From Fasciolopsis buskii (taxonomy: Eukaryota > Platyhelminthes > Trematoda > Plagiorchiida > Fasciolidae), in the NCBI GenBank assembly GCA_008360955.1, contig LUCM01001947.1:17710-81709 (forward strand): a DNA stretch of 64,000 nucleotides, read 5' to 3'. Below the pieces are notes generated by a model, which was not told the DNA's origin, did not search any database, and worked only from the letters and a program-made list of their open reading frames with translations. This document shows, piece after piece, positions 25,459-37,850 of the stretch (the stretch's first letter is position 1; every line of letters starts with the position of its first letter). A program made the position numbers and the translations under genes.

Positions 25459-26100
25459 GTGGCTATAAGAAACTCGCTAGGACCGATTCCAATGGACACC
25501 TTCGATGGCTACCTGAAACACACACCACAGGGTGACATATCTAGACTTGATCTCTACTACCGCTATGCTAATGACATTTTCGGCATTAGCAACTACGCTG
25601 GCGGAGCCATCAGAACGTTCAATCAAGTCGACATCAATTCCGACATCTAACTTGGCGCTGGGTGGTAGATGACTACACGTAATTTCTTAGTATTAATGGT
25701 TCTCGACTACCTGATGGGTCGATTCGGGTACCTACCTACTGGAAGAACACGTGGACTGGACATTACTCATATTTCACCAGTTTCGTGCCAATGAAGTGTA
25801 AGATCAGTCTTACTGGGAAGTTGTTCCATGGGGCATCTAAAATTTGTACAAAAGACAAATTAAGAAATGAGGAACACGTTCCAAATCAGTGCACACAAAG
25901 GAACCACCTGTTCCCATGTAACATGGTGTACAAAGATTGAAATTCATGAAAGGTTGCCCTTCAGAGGTGATGACTTCAGCAGACTGATCAGTAAGCGTCT
26001 GGATTCAGTCAATATGCGCACATACTACTAGGGGGACCCGACCATCATTTGCACTAACACTACGGACACCAATGAAGCTGGTGAGTGTTTCACAGCCATT
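25459..26100 (+). pseudogene. Penelope-like element reverse transcriptase remnant
   Basis: Three blocks in frames 1, 0 and 1 match the order of a Penelope-like RT. First is SLGPIPMDTFDGYL followed by YYRYANDIFGI, the palm motif C (usually Y-x-DD, here A-N-D), then TFNQVDINSDI. Next is LSINGSRLPDGSIRVPTYWK with TWTGHYSYFTSF and a KICTKDKLRNEE segment. Last is LPFRGDDFSRLISKRLDS. A stop at 25648, frame changes and a stop at 26029 show it is dead. The N-terminal RT part and the endonuclease are not adjacent, so it is truncated at both ends. Family-level recognition is from motif order. Confidence 0.75.
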
Positions 26101-28780
26101 CTGCGCCAAAACAATCTCTGTCAGTCGGTTTATTGGCTGATTATAGCCGTCTACATAGGCAATAGGCCGAGACAGTGGTATTGCCTAATGGTGGAGTGTG
26201 GATTAAAGAAATAACGATTACCAGATTTGTAATAACGATGCCGTCGGACAAAGTCAACTTTAATAGGGTCATCCATTGAAAAATCCAATTGATAAGAAAT
26301 TGTGTCAGTCTCGACTAGTCACTTGGGGTCATATGTAATACCGGAACCGCAAGAGTACTTGGGTTTACTGAGATATTAGCCATTCTCACGCAAGAACGCT
26401 ACCTGCGCGAAACGCGAATTGCTCAGAAATAAGGCCTTAGCATGCTCCTCCGAAGCGTTATCATTCTTGTCGTATGACTCGTCTATCACCTAATGTTTAC
26501 TTCAATCTTCAAAGTTCAATTTACTGGTTATACGAGGTATTGAAATGGTCCGGGGGCAAGTTTCGCGGACCCGTAGCAAATAATTGAAGGCCCAGTCCTT
26601 GATATCAGGCTATAATTGAAATCTAGTCATCAGATGGTTTTATTTGCTGCCACACGTGCGCAACAAGTCAACTAATTGTAATCGTGCACATTCAAACAAG
26701 TGTGTTAAGTTCGGTAGTATGAATCATATGGCAGCTTAATTTCAAACGCACTTCTTATACCGGTCCAAAGGTGCAAATGATGGATTTCTGTCCGGGACCA
26801 TTCGGATTTTGCCCACGGAATCGGGCTTCCCCAGTTCGCAAACTGTGGCTTGTATGAGGTTTGCAAACGCATCAGGGAACTACTTAAACAGTGAATGTTT
26901 CGGTAGACGGAGTGTTCCCAATGGCAAGTGTCGGGTAGGTACCTTGTGTCGATAGATAGATAGATAGAGAGATAGTGCCAAGACAGAAGACAAACAATCC
27001 GGCTGTGTGGGATTAGCACTAAACGTAAACTGGTTTACAAGGCTCTTGATTTATGCTTTTCATCTGATTAATGTTGTTCCCGCAGAGTATATATTTATAC
27101 ATATGTATATTTATATACATATGGTAATGCATGATAGACGGAAGGCCAAATTGCGGCTGCACACAGGCTGTTCCTAGGGTTGGATGGAGTCCACCAGCAC
27201 ACAAAGACACACACAAGTAGCTACACAGACGGCCCAAGAACAGCCTCCGGGAAAAACTGTCCATCTTAGGTCGAATCTTAATGAAGCTTGAAATAGAAAC
27301 AAGAAAATTACTCGAATGAACAGTCGATCAGTCAGACATCTAATAGTAATACTGAAGTGGCTTTACCAGCAAGAGGTGTGATTAGTAATCAGACGGATAT
27401 TGATGATAATGATGATGACTCGAAAAACAGCAGAACAGACAAACAAGTGAAAGAAAAAATTCGAAGAGTCACATGAAATAGCTGTCGAAAACCGCAAAGA
27501 TTTATGTACAATTTGTTAACTGCAGGTGGGCTTGTGCTATCTATACAATGCGATACTTCCTTTGAGTGTATGGGAAGGGAGTGCGAAAACAGGCGTACAA
27601 ACAAGTAACTGGTGCAACTAATGTTCATTTCACATTTCAGTCCACTGGGAACGGGTAGATTCGAACGAGTTTGGTGAATGAGGGTGGAAGGGTCAGACTA
27701 GTGGACGGAACGGATTAGACTGGTCAAATGGAACTGAGATTTGGAAGCGCAGAGATTAATCCCAGTTGCCAGGTCTTGCGTGTTACCGGGACGGCGTGAC
27801 CCGTAAACAATCGTAACTCAGACTGGGTACAAAATGCTGTATTTAGTCACCGTGTTAGTAAATATTATCTCCTTACTTCAGTTGACTAAGTGCAGCTGTT
27901 GTCAGTTTCCACTTTTGTAGATCTCTCCAACCAGGGGAAATTTACGAGGGAACTGTGTGTGTAGACTTTGTGAGTTCATTCCAAATTTCGTTTTGTGCGA
28001 AGGATTTGATAAAAGATGTATTTCTATTTTATTCCAATACCAGAAATATTAGATACAAACTGGTGGGAAAACCTGTCTGATAGCCCACTACATGCTGTGA
28101 ATCACAGTTCCTTCATTTGTATCAAGAGTGATACGGTAGAACGTGGCTTTCAATAACGAATGCTTTGCAACGTAAGGTGATCACCCATATCAGAGGGCTG
28201 CCGAATTACGGGGTTTGCTGAATTTGATATTTGCTATTTTACGGAGACCGAATGATCATGGGGACATGTTTGGTAAGACGTTTGATTGCGTTTTCCGGTG
28301 GTTCTGACCGTTGAGTTTGGGATTTGGTTGGCAACCATTCATCTGCAGTCGAGGCGGTGTCACCATTGTGTGTACTTTCAATACATGAGAGTTTGATGGT
28401 GACGAAAGCAGCAGTTACATTTTCATCTAGTATTTTAGATGAATCATTGTTAGTACAACTTTTTCAGGACTTCAGTGGGAAATCCGGAAATGGAAGAATC
28501 CATCGGATTTTATTTTTTCTGCTAATACACGTCACCAGTAAATTTTGAAGCACGTGTGTAGGCCCAGATCCAGTTACTCTTAAATTGTATGCATTTCGGT
28601 TAGTTTTTCTGGGTAGTGTTTCTCGAGTAGATTTTCAGTTGCGTGCTTTGATATATATTCAAAAATCGCGGTGATATTAAATAAAATATTCATTTTGTTT
28701 TTTCCTATGTTGAAGTTTTAGTTTTCCAGAACTGTCTAACATTGGTTGAGTAGTATTTTGGCCAGAATATCAGTGATTTC
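26100..28780. other. No gene seen; GATA microsatellite and AT-rich palindrome
   Basis: It contains a short GATA array near 26950-26973 and an AT-rich imperfect palindrome around 27087-27122. The frames at 26705-27264 and 27389-27628 on the minus strand and 28324-28548 on the plus strand show no conserved motif. The first 100 bases may be decayed Penelope-like sequence. Confidence 0.4.
26950..26973. repeat. GATA-type microsatellite
   Basis: ATAG/GATA units occur in tandem with one GAGA interruption. Confidence 0.85.
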
Positions 28781-28788
28781 AGACTTCC

Positions 28789-29453
28789 TCACAGTTCTTT
28801 GCAAAATTTGGACGTTGGAGTTCCCGACAGGGAGATAATGATTTTAAGTTGAGAGCTTTCTTTATGTGCCATGTGCAATTCGTCGAGTTGTGCGGCTTTT
28901 AAGACCCCAGCACTCATCTTCCAGCATTTTTGGTAACCCTCTGCAGTATGTTGTAATCCTTGCAGAATTTCGGTCGCTTTTCTTTCCAATTTCGCATTTA
29001 GGTTCGTTTCGAGCAAACGGTAAGTGGCAGTGCCGTTTAATCGTTATGCTTTCTCAACACGGCCATTCTCATCCGTGATTATCACCGTTCTTGTTTGCTC
29101 ACTCTTTTTAATGACTGTGCTGTTATCCTTCTTAAGGGGTACGGTCTTTTCGTTCACATATGAGATGCCTTTGTAGGAACCTGCTGGGGACCGTGATTAC
29201 CCTTAGCTCTCGTATATTGTCCGCAATGACGTGAGTACCAATTCATACTCAGAAAGTTATTCTTTTTGCCTTGGTATTCCCGAAGCCAAAATTCACTCTT
29301 TCTTGGAATATACTTTGCTTTCCACCTGCCGATGACCAAGTTGACGAGTTTTTCATCCATGTTATAATCCCAACTTCTTCTTGATAATCTAACACGATAA
29401 ATAACTGTGAGGTTTTCTCTTTCGGCAACTTTTAGCTTGTCTTCCAATGCCAT
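28789..29453 (-). pseudogene. Broken reading frame of unknown identity
   Basis: From an ATG at 29453 the minus strand encodes about 95 charged residues (MALEDKLKVAERENL, then RRSWDYNMDEKLVNLVIGRW). The frame then has to shift near 29185. From there the sequence YVNEKTVPLKKDNSTVIKK continues to TDENGRVEKA, meets an in-frame TAA, and stays open through LLETNLNAKLERKATEIL to TSKFCKEL and a stop at 28789. Lys/Glu-rich, helix-prone composition with no visible intron suggests a retrocopy or a transposon-derived gene. I do not recognise the family. The frames are consistent enough that chance is unlikely, but the call is by eye. Confidence 0.45.
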
Positions 29454-29971
29454 TTTTTAATATTTACAATAGTTTTACCGTCAGTTGTTTGTTCGCAAAA
29501 GCACTTGACTTTTTTCATTTTATTTCTTTACCGTGATTGGCCTCCACACCATACATTAACCGTTTTGTCTTACTATCATTCATGCTTGTGAACAGTTGAT
29601 CGATGACCTGACATTTACTACTGTTTGTAAGTTTATTCTTTTTAGAACTTAGTAAGGGAAGATTAACTGTCCCCGGTTCGCAGCTTGTTGGCAGGCAAAG
29701 GCAGCCAAATGGCGAACAGAACCGAGCACATCGATTTTGATGGTTTCAAAAGTTTCTTGTCACTCATAGGGTTGTTAAAAGCTGGGCTTGGCATTTAGAT
29801 TACATATGACTAAACATCACCCAAGATGATAACGTCTGCTCTTATTCCTCTCGACCGATAATGAAACATCTGCACTAAAAAATATCAAGCCACCAGCCTG
29901 AGCCACAACCGACGAAAATTTGCAAAACCACTGGGTTTGACTCCTTTTAATCACATTCACATAAGTTATCT

Positions 29972-30043
29972 TTGAAAACCGGGTTCGAACCAGGAGCACT
30001 TTACTTAACAGCTGGACAGTCATATTCGCTTAGCTATCGCGAC
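29972..30043 (-). repeat. tRNA-derived SINE head, family 3
   Basis: On the minus strand it reads GTCGCGATAGCTAAGCGAAT, then, about 30 bases on, CCTGGTTCGAACCCGG, the A- and B-boxes of a tRNA-like promoter. It does not fold into a full tRNA with a paired acceptor stem, so I call it a SINE head or tRNA pseudogene and not a tRNA gene. A weaker relative may sit at 41185-41260 on the plus strand. Confidence 0.55.
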
Positions 30044-30059
30044 ATACGCAAGTGTGTCT

Positions 30060-33000
30060 CTGGTTTCAGGCAATTACAAACATACTGGTACAAAAAAGCA
30101 ATCTAGTTTTATCCACTGAAAGAACCTGTGAGTGGGAGACTGCTGCGGGACAAAAAGATATTCCGACAATGGGTCCGGAATTTTTTGGTCTTAGTTGTTT
30201 GTAAAATTAATTGAAGTTGATCAACGATGGTCAGTGTTTAGGGGCTAGAATTCCGGGAATCCCGATTATTAAGGGTTACTTTCCACCATCAGACGTCTTA
30301 GTATTAAAGATATCTTTTTGTCTGCTATGCGGTTAACGTTTAGGGTCATTAGATACTGTCCTTCGAGGGCATCTAAGGAAATATGTAGCATGGAAATAAA
30401 AGAGATCACTTTGCTGGTAATGTACTGCATTCACAATGATTTTAAACACTGCATGTTGCTTGTACGACGGTTTGGAATAGATTCAGTACAACCTGTCCCT
30501 CATTGTTACTGAGTACCTTTTGTATAAAATGCATCTCACAATTTACGTAATTCCCACAGGTGGAGTAAAACAAATTCCACCCGACTCGATCGTGTTATCA
30601 AAACAACGGATGTAGATAACTTAACATCAATGAGAATTTTAGTATTCAATTATCACTAATTTCTTCCAGTGAGATAAGATGCAGCGTTATTTTGAGCTAG
30701 ATAACTTGTTACCAGAAAAAACCTCATAAGTTGTGACTTGATTTATCAAGGTACAGCGGAAGTCGCGCGTCAATCCACTTGTCTCAGCCTAAACTAATCT
30801 GGTTAAATCATACCCACAGTGAAACAAATCACCGGTATTTCGACCTATATGAATAATAGAAAGAAACACTTTCTACTCGCCTCGAGGAAATCTCACAAGC
30901 ACCAATGGAGTCCACATTCATTCTCAAACAATTCGGTTGTTGTGGCTTTAATCAAATTGGCCCACGCCAGTTGACCTAATAAACGTTTCACGAAATATAT
31001 TCGAGTTTTCGAATGATCAACGCCGATTCTCTCCTAGATGGTGTTTATTTCCGCTGACGTTTCGCAACACGACATGCCGACCTAATCATTATGTGATCCG
31101 AACAACCTGCAGCGAGGTACGCGGTAACCTATGTTGGGCTTCACACCTTTTCCCGGGACAGTGTGCCTACTTCATTACAGTCATTTCATTTTGACAAACA
31201 TCAGAACGCATCCACTCGCTTGTTCATCAACACCATCTACTTGGTACCATGAAGTGACCTGGTAAACAGTTAGGTGCCGCCACTCGCCTCTGATAATCTC
31301 GGGAATGGTAGACCAAAAATAAGGCATCTAAACTCGTAGAATATACAGTCTGGTACGCAGAAAGTTGGTTTTACTGTTTTGTTTCTTCAATCATTCCTAC
31401 TTATTAGTTTTGGATTGTCCACAAAAGAATGTGTTCTACTCATCTGCCAACCGTATTTCTTTGATTTCCGCTAACTAGAATGAAGTCGAAGCATGCAGGA
31501 AAATTGCCACAGGGATGCTTACGTTTCCCAACACTCCCCTATCTGTCCGCTATTCATCTGTATTTCCCCGTTTGCCGTCTGTGCCTTTTGGCTCAGCCTC
31601 CCCTCCTGAGTTGATGTCCATCGCAAATGTACAATCTGTTACTGGGGAATTTATTTCGAGCCCCTGAAGTTAATCCAGTTTTGTCCGACATCCTAGTTGT
31701 AGCTCATTCCAAGATTATTGGCCGAATTCCGACGTGTTATTTTGTTGCACAAAATAACACCATAATGTGAGCTACGAAACAGAACAACGCGGTGTTTATT
31801 AAGTTAAACAATAATGATGTGCGTACATTGGTTCATTGTCCTATTGAATAACAGTTGTGACACGATGAGACACGGGTTTGTGCGACTCTGTCTTTATTCG
31901 CTCTACCAATACACGATAAAAAGAATTAAAATCTGTTTTGGAAACTTAATACGGTCAGCCTGAAGTGCAAAAGCTAGTCACGAGTGAAAATTCGGACACG
32001 GTGAATGATTACATTTGTGATTACGTTTATGTGGTTTTTAAGGTAACCGTGTGTTTACACCTAAATTTGCATTTAGTCGTTTATGATTACAATTAAAATT
32101 ACACTATAGTGAAAACTTTCCAAAAGGGTCGATTTAAAAAGCGCTGTATGCTAGAAGAAAATTAATGGACAGGGAACATTGTGATCGTCAAAATTCGATT
32201 GAAGTTCGAGTGAATTTTTTCGTCTGTCGCCATCTACAATGTTAGTTAAGAAGAGGACAGAATAGCCCCATAAAAACTTTATACAAAGAAGAATAAGCCT
32301 GGTTTGCGATTACATTGAAACAGGCGCATGAACTGTTTGATAAATTGCAATGCAAGGCACAGGTGATACCATGAAGAATCATGTCTAAAGATGTTCAACT
32401 AATTTTGATGCGCACATCGCCTAGCTTCTCTTCTGTCCAACCAGAGCAGCAAACCTCGACATCACAGTCCCCGGGCCATCCAGACTGTTTATCAGCATTT
32501 AACTGAACTTCAGCTCCGTACGACTGAGCTCTTTTCCCGTTACTAGATCTTGCAGATCGTGGGTTCTTCTCTTCCAGTGAAATACCGTGTGTAGGTTTAC
32601 TCCGGGACGTTGTGGATGCCCCTCTGGACCGTTTGTCTTCGGCTTATCGAAAATCGACGAAGAAAGTAAATAATCCTCGCCGTCGGTAATAAAGAAGAAC
32701 AGCACTCTTCTTGATTGTGGACGCTGGGAAAAATTAAGATCACTGCGGATGTTCACTTTCAAGCGTGACCAAAGAGTTGAAGTGATTAAGTAAACCTGAT
32801 ATTTTCTTTTCTTTTTCATAATAAAGGACTTAAGGCATGTAAATTCAATAAAATTAGTCATGGAGCGAGCAGTGACTTTAAATATGGCAAGACTTTGAGA
32901 AAACACTTCACAGAACACCCATTCATCCAAAAAACGATTGAATTGGGAACTGTACCCGTTGAATCATTGAAATATAAGGCATAAAATAGCTGAAAAATAA

Positions 33001-36000
33001 AGTCCTCATTAGAAGGACTGTTGAAATATTTGCTAAAGACATTGGAATAGTCGGACCAACCATAGGAATTCAAATTCAGCGGATAAATCATTAGTATTCT
33101 GGACTCTGAAGAAAACATGAAGATTTAATTTTGTCAACCGAGGGCAACAAGCCGAGTGCAGCGGTATGACAGCGAAAAATCAAACAACACACCGATTAGA
33201 TTTTGCGACATGGTATAACGAAATATTTGTTAATTTATAAACAAAGTCTATCACGTTTGAGGCTCATCATCGTGATCATCTTTCAGTTCTCGATAGATTC
33301 AGTGTGAATTCGACCGGGTTACTGGTTTCAGGAGACAACAACGAGATGACCAGAAGGATAATGAGAAAGTTTTTGGATAGATCATTGGAATAATCATTCT
33401 CCGGTACCTTAGCTAATATTTGCGAAATGGGAGGCTTGGGCCGATTTCTCTGTTCTGTTCATCACTGCTACTAATCGCTCGACCAAAAGCATACACCTTT
33501 CAAGTGCATTGGATTTGAATCTCGCAAGCATCACAGGTAGATTAACTAGGAATTTTTAGGTAAAATTTTTATCGTCATAATATTAGTAAATAAAAGTCTC
33601 GCAATAGAGAAAGCTCCGCTGATACCTTGATCACTGCCTTATTGGTATTATTAAGATCGTGCTGTACACTACACTCTACGCTGCCGGTTAAGGACGCCAA
33701 GTTTTTCGTATTTTAGCCAGTCCGGCTGGTGAGATCGTTTGATCATGGAGTTTGCAACTGTACTCAACTGTCTTCTCGATTTATTGAAACCTCATATGGT
33801 CTTGTCGTTGAAAAATTTTTGGGGTTATGTTTGCCAGTCTTTCCTTGCCAGTACTGAAATGATCCTCAAATGACATGAAGCACGTAATTTCCATCGTATT
33901 CTTGCCTCACGTGATTAGTAAAAAAGCTCGGGATAAAGTGATGAACGCTGCAAATCTATATTTTGACCAGTCCATCGATCAACAACGGTAAAAACAACAA
34001 ATTCATAAAAACTTAAATGTTGTCACAATTTCACTGTTGTGGTCAGATAAATAAATGAACAGATAACAAAAAGACAATCAAACGTGTGAAGTTTATCAAA
34101 TTATAATTGCTAAGCTAATCGAAATCGTGTTTCAATCTTAGAGAATTCGTACAGGTTTGCATTTTCCAATTTGCTATTAGTTTTAGCAAAAGTTCACTTC
34201 TTGTACGTCACTGTAAATGCAACGTGCAGGATTTCCGGCAGGCGCGGTGGTTATTCAAATGAGATTATAATCGGGAGTGAAAAGTTTCAGCCACAGGAAT
34301 CTGAGATTCGCACATCCACTAGATCAGTCACTTCGTGACTATAGCTTTTGTTCATATTTATGGCAGTAGAAACGGGGTCAGTTTAACGTTCTCGTGATCT
34401 TTCTCAGAGAACAGACTGTTTAGAAATTAAAGACCGATAGAAATGTGCATTTCCGTTTTCACGCCATTCTTCAAAAAATATCCGGACGCACTAAAAGGTG
34501 AAGACTACCGATTACGGATGAGATTCTTCATGTCGTTCTTTCTATGGTAATCAGCAATAAAGCTGTGAAAAAAATAGACATTTTTCGAAGGTCGAGGGGT
34601 AGGGGAACAATGGCAGCATTTTTTTGTTGCTGGATAACTTTGAGCTGGAGGGTAAATATAATTCCAATATTTTCTATAGCGATTAATTCATTCACTGACA
34701 ATCTGAAGGTCACGTGTTCAATTCAGACACTTTTAATCCTATTGGTTATTTCAGTTATCACAAGGGAACCGTTCATTAACTACTCATGCGGGAAAATGTC
34801 CCAGGGTGTATTATAGAAACTATTTTTCATGATTTCTATAGTCAAGATGGGTTGTCAGGAGTCCACGCCGCAAGAACGGCGTGGTCGAAATGGGTGTTTG
34901 GCAAATATAATATTTTAGATTCTTCCATAGTCTGTGGTTTATTACTACCTTGACGAAATTATTTTAAACAGTGCTTTGTTTGTGAATATTCCACATGTGC
35001 ATCATGGACGCTGACCGACGTTTTGGCGTCACTTGGTTCATACAAAACAGAATGGGCAGTACAGTAATCAAGCGGAAGAATGACTAGAGTAAGTTTGCAC
35101 AGTCGGAGTACCTTTGGTCTAATGACGTACAATACAAGCGGTGGCTTTTTTGTCCACAGGTGCACATTTAAGTTCGGACTTAAGAAAGGTCGAGTTTGTT
35201 GTTACACTATTTAATTTCAGGTCGGTTCAATCCCTTTCCTGTCTGTGACATTATACCACAGACAGACCACACTTTTGCTTTTATTTTAGTTTGCTGGATT
35301 GCTTCTCGTTTCTGCTACGACCGTTAAACAATAGGCCACTTAACAAGTGCATGCATGTGTTCGTGTGTGTGTGTGTGTGTGTCTGGCTTCGGGGTCAAAT
35401 TGTGTGCTCGAATGGTATAGTTAGACAGATCATTTCGTGATATTTTCGAAGAGTACACGAAGGAGAAACCCATTGTTGATTTTATGTCACCGGGACATAT
35501 TGGTTCATTATTCGGATAGACAAATGACATGTTTGAAAACTATTTGTAATTTAGGCAGTCAAAAGTCGTTTAATTGGTCCATGATTCATATTTTCCCCGG
35601 TTAGATGAAGCTAGTAAAGAAAAGCTGTGCAGATTATAAACAAAGCATACACAGCGGGTATTTCTTGCACATTACATTGCACATATCACTTATTTTGCCT
35701 GAAAAACTCGACACAACACTCTCGTTTTCGTTGCTTCCGTTTGAATTGAAAGAATTTTCACTTGTTACTTGTCAAACAGCCGGGAAAAGCGAGTTTTTTC
35801 TTGAGCAAACGGGGTTTTTATTCCTTTCCGGTATCAAGTCTAATAAATTGAGTTACGAAGCAATCGTTATTTTTTCTTACCAATGAATAATCTACTAGTG
35901 ATATGACAAAGCACAATTTTCCAAGTTCTGGCAGAGTTGTGAATGCCAACTTGACACCGATGAGCCGATATTTGTAGGATGAAATTATTTCACGGGCGAA

Positions 36001-37005
36001 AAGTTTTTTGCAATAAGTTAACCAAAAATCCCAGATATTTGTCTTTTTTGCTGTCTGACCCGGCCCGACATAGATGCGGAACGGTTACGTCACGAACGGA
36101 AGACAACTTTAAAATGTCATCAGTCACTTTCTAATGGACTTTTACACGCACTGGGCTTAATGAGTGTGAGAAACAAAACTTTTCCGGAATTTGTCGTATT
36201 GTCGACGTGTTGTCGAGATGACCGGTCTAGCTGCAATGACTTATAATGCATACATATCGCAAAGTGATGTTTCCTCTCTGCTTCCTACGGCAACTTGTCG
36301 AAAGGGCAAGCCACTACCAGAGTTCCACTGAGATTCAATTGAATGTGCGTTAAATATGCCCTCCTCCGCACCCCTAACCAAAGATGAATTTGCCTGTCAG
36401 GTGCGCACACCCCCAACTTCTTTTCATCGGGCTAAGAACAATACATATAAAGTAGATTGGGAAGAACCAATAAATCCACCGCAGAAACACCGTTTTTGCC
36501 AGTCACGAAATGACATTGTTCTTGCTGAATTATCTAGCAAGGAAGTTGGGAAAACAAAATAAACGATGACAGATTTTTATAAACAACGACGTTTAACGTT
36601 TACCATCCGAGGTGCCGAGAAACAAACAAATGCATTAAAATCCACAAAGCTACAGCACACGAATGTTTCATTCGAGTGCTTTTGAGGTTGAAATTGAACG
36701 GATGACGATGTTTTGGAAGTATCAAAGCGACAGTGAGTGACGATGTCAATACGTCTGCTGATCCCGTCTTAAGCAACTAGGGATGGAAGCAAACAATAAA
36801 CTCGTTTAGCACAGCATTTACAGAAATTTTTCTCAAACCTGCAGATGCATAAGGATTAGTGATGGACTGTAGAGTGGTTATGGAATCAAGTGGATGTTGA
36901 TTTCGTCATTTGGGGCCAGATGGTGGGGTTTAGGATAGGGGATGGAAAATTGATGAACTGCAGATAAATTAAACTAGCTACTGCGAAGAAGAAAACCCTG
37001 CTCAC
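30060..37005. other. No gene established; possible exons not resolved
   Basis: Minus-strand frames at 32499-32930 and 32858-33118 lie behind acceptor-like TTTATTTTTCAG and AAAATATCAG sites and include a peptide RRVLFFFITDGEDY. They overlap in different frames and I cannot decide between them. A plus frame at 35605-35886 follows a possible acceptor (TTTTCCCCGGTTAG) but has no good donor. A GT array is at 35363-35382. The rest shows nothing. Confidence 0.3.
35363..35382. repeat. (GT)10 microsatellite
   Basis: An uninterrupted GT dinucleotide run. Confidence 0.95.
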
Positions 37006-37291
37006 CTGTTCCCTTCGCGAAGGATATGAAACCATCACAAGCACAGTCGTGTGTCCCCAAGTAGAAACCAGACAGGATGCGGAAGACAGCTGAGCGGTTA
37101 ATGGTTACTATGTCCCTTAAAGTGTCACCATTAGTAACAATGAGGAGCAACAGCCGCCTGTCTTCTATGGCCAAATCTCTGAGCCCAGCGTAAGCAGTCC
37201 AATTTATTAGAATTCCATCATCGAAGACTGATGACATGTAGATCCAGTGGTTGCATGAATTTTTGCCGACTACGTTGGTTATATGCTTATC
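37006..37291 (-). CDS. Candidate exon, extracellular-like segment
   Basis: The minus strand shows a strong acceptor (TTATTTATTTTCCTTGCAG), 95 open codons and a strong donor (GGAACAG followed by GTGAGC). It starts in phase 0 and ends in phase 1. The peptide has four cysteines and several sequons (INWTAY, INRSAV), for example VFDDGILINWTAYAGL and GFYLGTHDCACDGF, and a hydrophobic strand RRLLLLIVTNGD. This suggests a secreted or ectodomain segment. I do not recognise a family. It could follow the signal-peptide exon at 40020-40238, whose phase fits. Confidence 0.45.
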
Positions 37292-37444
37292 CTGCAAGGA
37301 AAATAAATAATCCCGAACCACCACTCTCGATGTCCCGATCGCCAATACTCTATACCCGGGCTTACTTAACAAAATCTATGTCTTACAGTAGTAGAGAAGT
37401 GAAGATGATTTTGATATGCAATAACAAAAGTGAGCTCACAATTA

Positions 37445-37575
37445 CGAAACTATAGGAACACTGTAAGACTGATTCATCTTCGTTGGGAATTATCAGCAAC
37501 GCACACCCATAGCACCCGAACAGGGACGAGAATCCGGGATGGACGACTATGAGTCCGTACATCACTCCGAGGGTG
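37445..37575 (-). repeat. Hammerhead SINE, family 2, decayed copy
   Basis: On the minus strand it aligns over about 115 bases with the full copy at 22366-22555: GACTCA, a B-box remnant GGATTCTCGTCCC, GTTGCTGATAATTCCCAACG, GATGAATCAG, TTACAGTG and TTCC. The ribozyme core is broken twice (CTGATAA for CTGATGA, GAATC for GAAAC). It stands head-to-head with the copy at 37665-37850, about 90 bases away. Confidence 0.7.
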
Positions 37576-37664
37576 AACAAAGATCTGTAAGCTGCAAAAT
37601 CTAGGGAGAGAGAAGGGCGCCGTATGTTGTGGTGTTAGTATTTGATAAACCGCTGAAAGTTTAC

Positions 37665-37850
37665 GCGGTTGACTTAATAACTAAAGCGTTCGACTCAATC
37701 GTTTAATTCGGATTCGCGTCCCGTTAGAGGCTTGGCCAATATACATTGCTGATGATTCGCTAGAAGGCTGGCATAGCTGTATCGTGCGTTCATAGTTTCT
37801 TGTTTGTGAATTGGGCTTTGATAGTACGTGAGGAACGTTTTGAACGCCAA
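37665..37850 (+). repeat. Hammerhead SINE, family 2, decayed copy
   Basis: It aligns with the full copy: TAATAACTAAAGCGTTCGACTC, GATTCGCGTCCC, CATTGCTGATGATTC, ATAGCTGTAT, then the tail GAATTGGGC, GATAGTACGTGAGG. CTGATGA is intact, but GAAAC has become GGCAT, so the ribozyme should be inactive. It is inverted relative to the neighbouring copy. Confidence 0.7.

Noticed and set aside
32499..33118. Two overlapping minus-strand frames, one with an FFFITDGED segment like a von Willebrand A strand
   Set aside because: The frames conflict, no MIDAS motif is visible and the splice choice is arbitrary.
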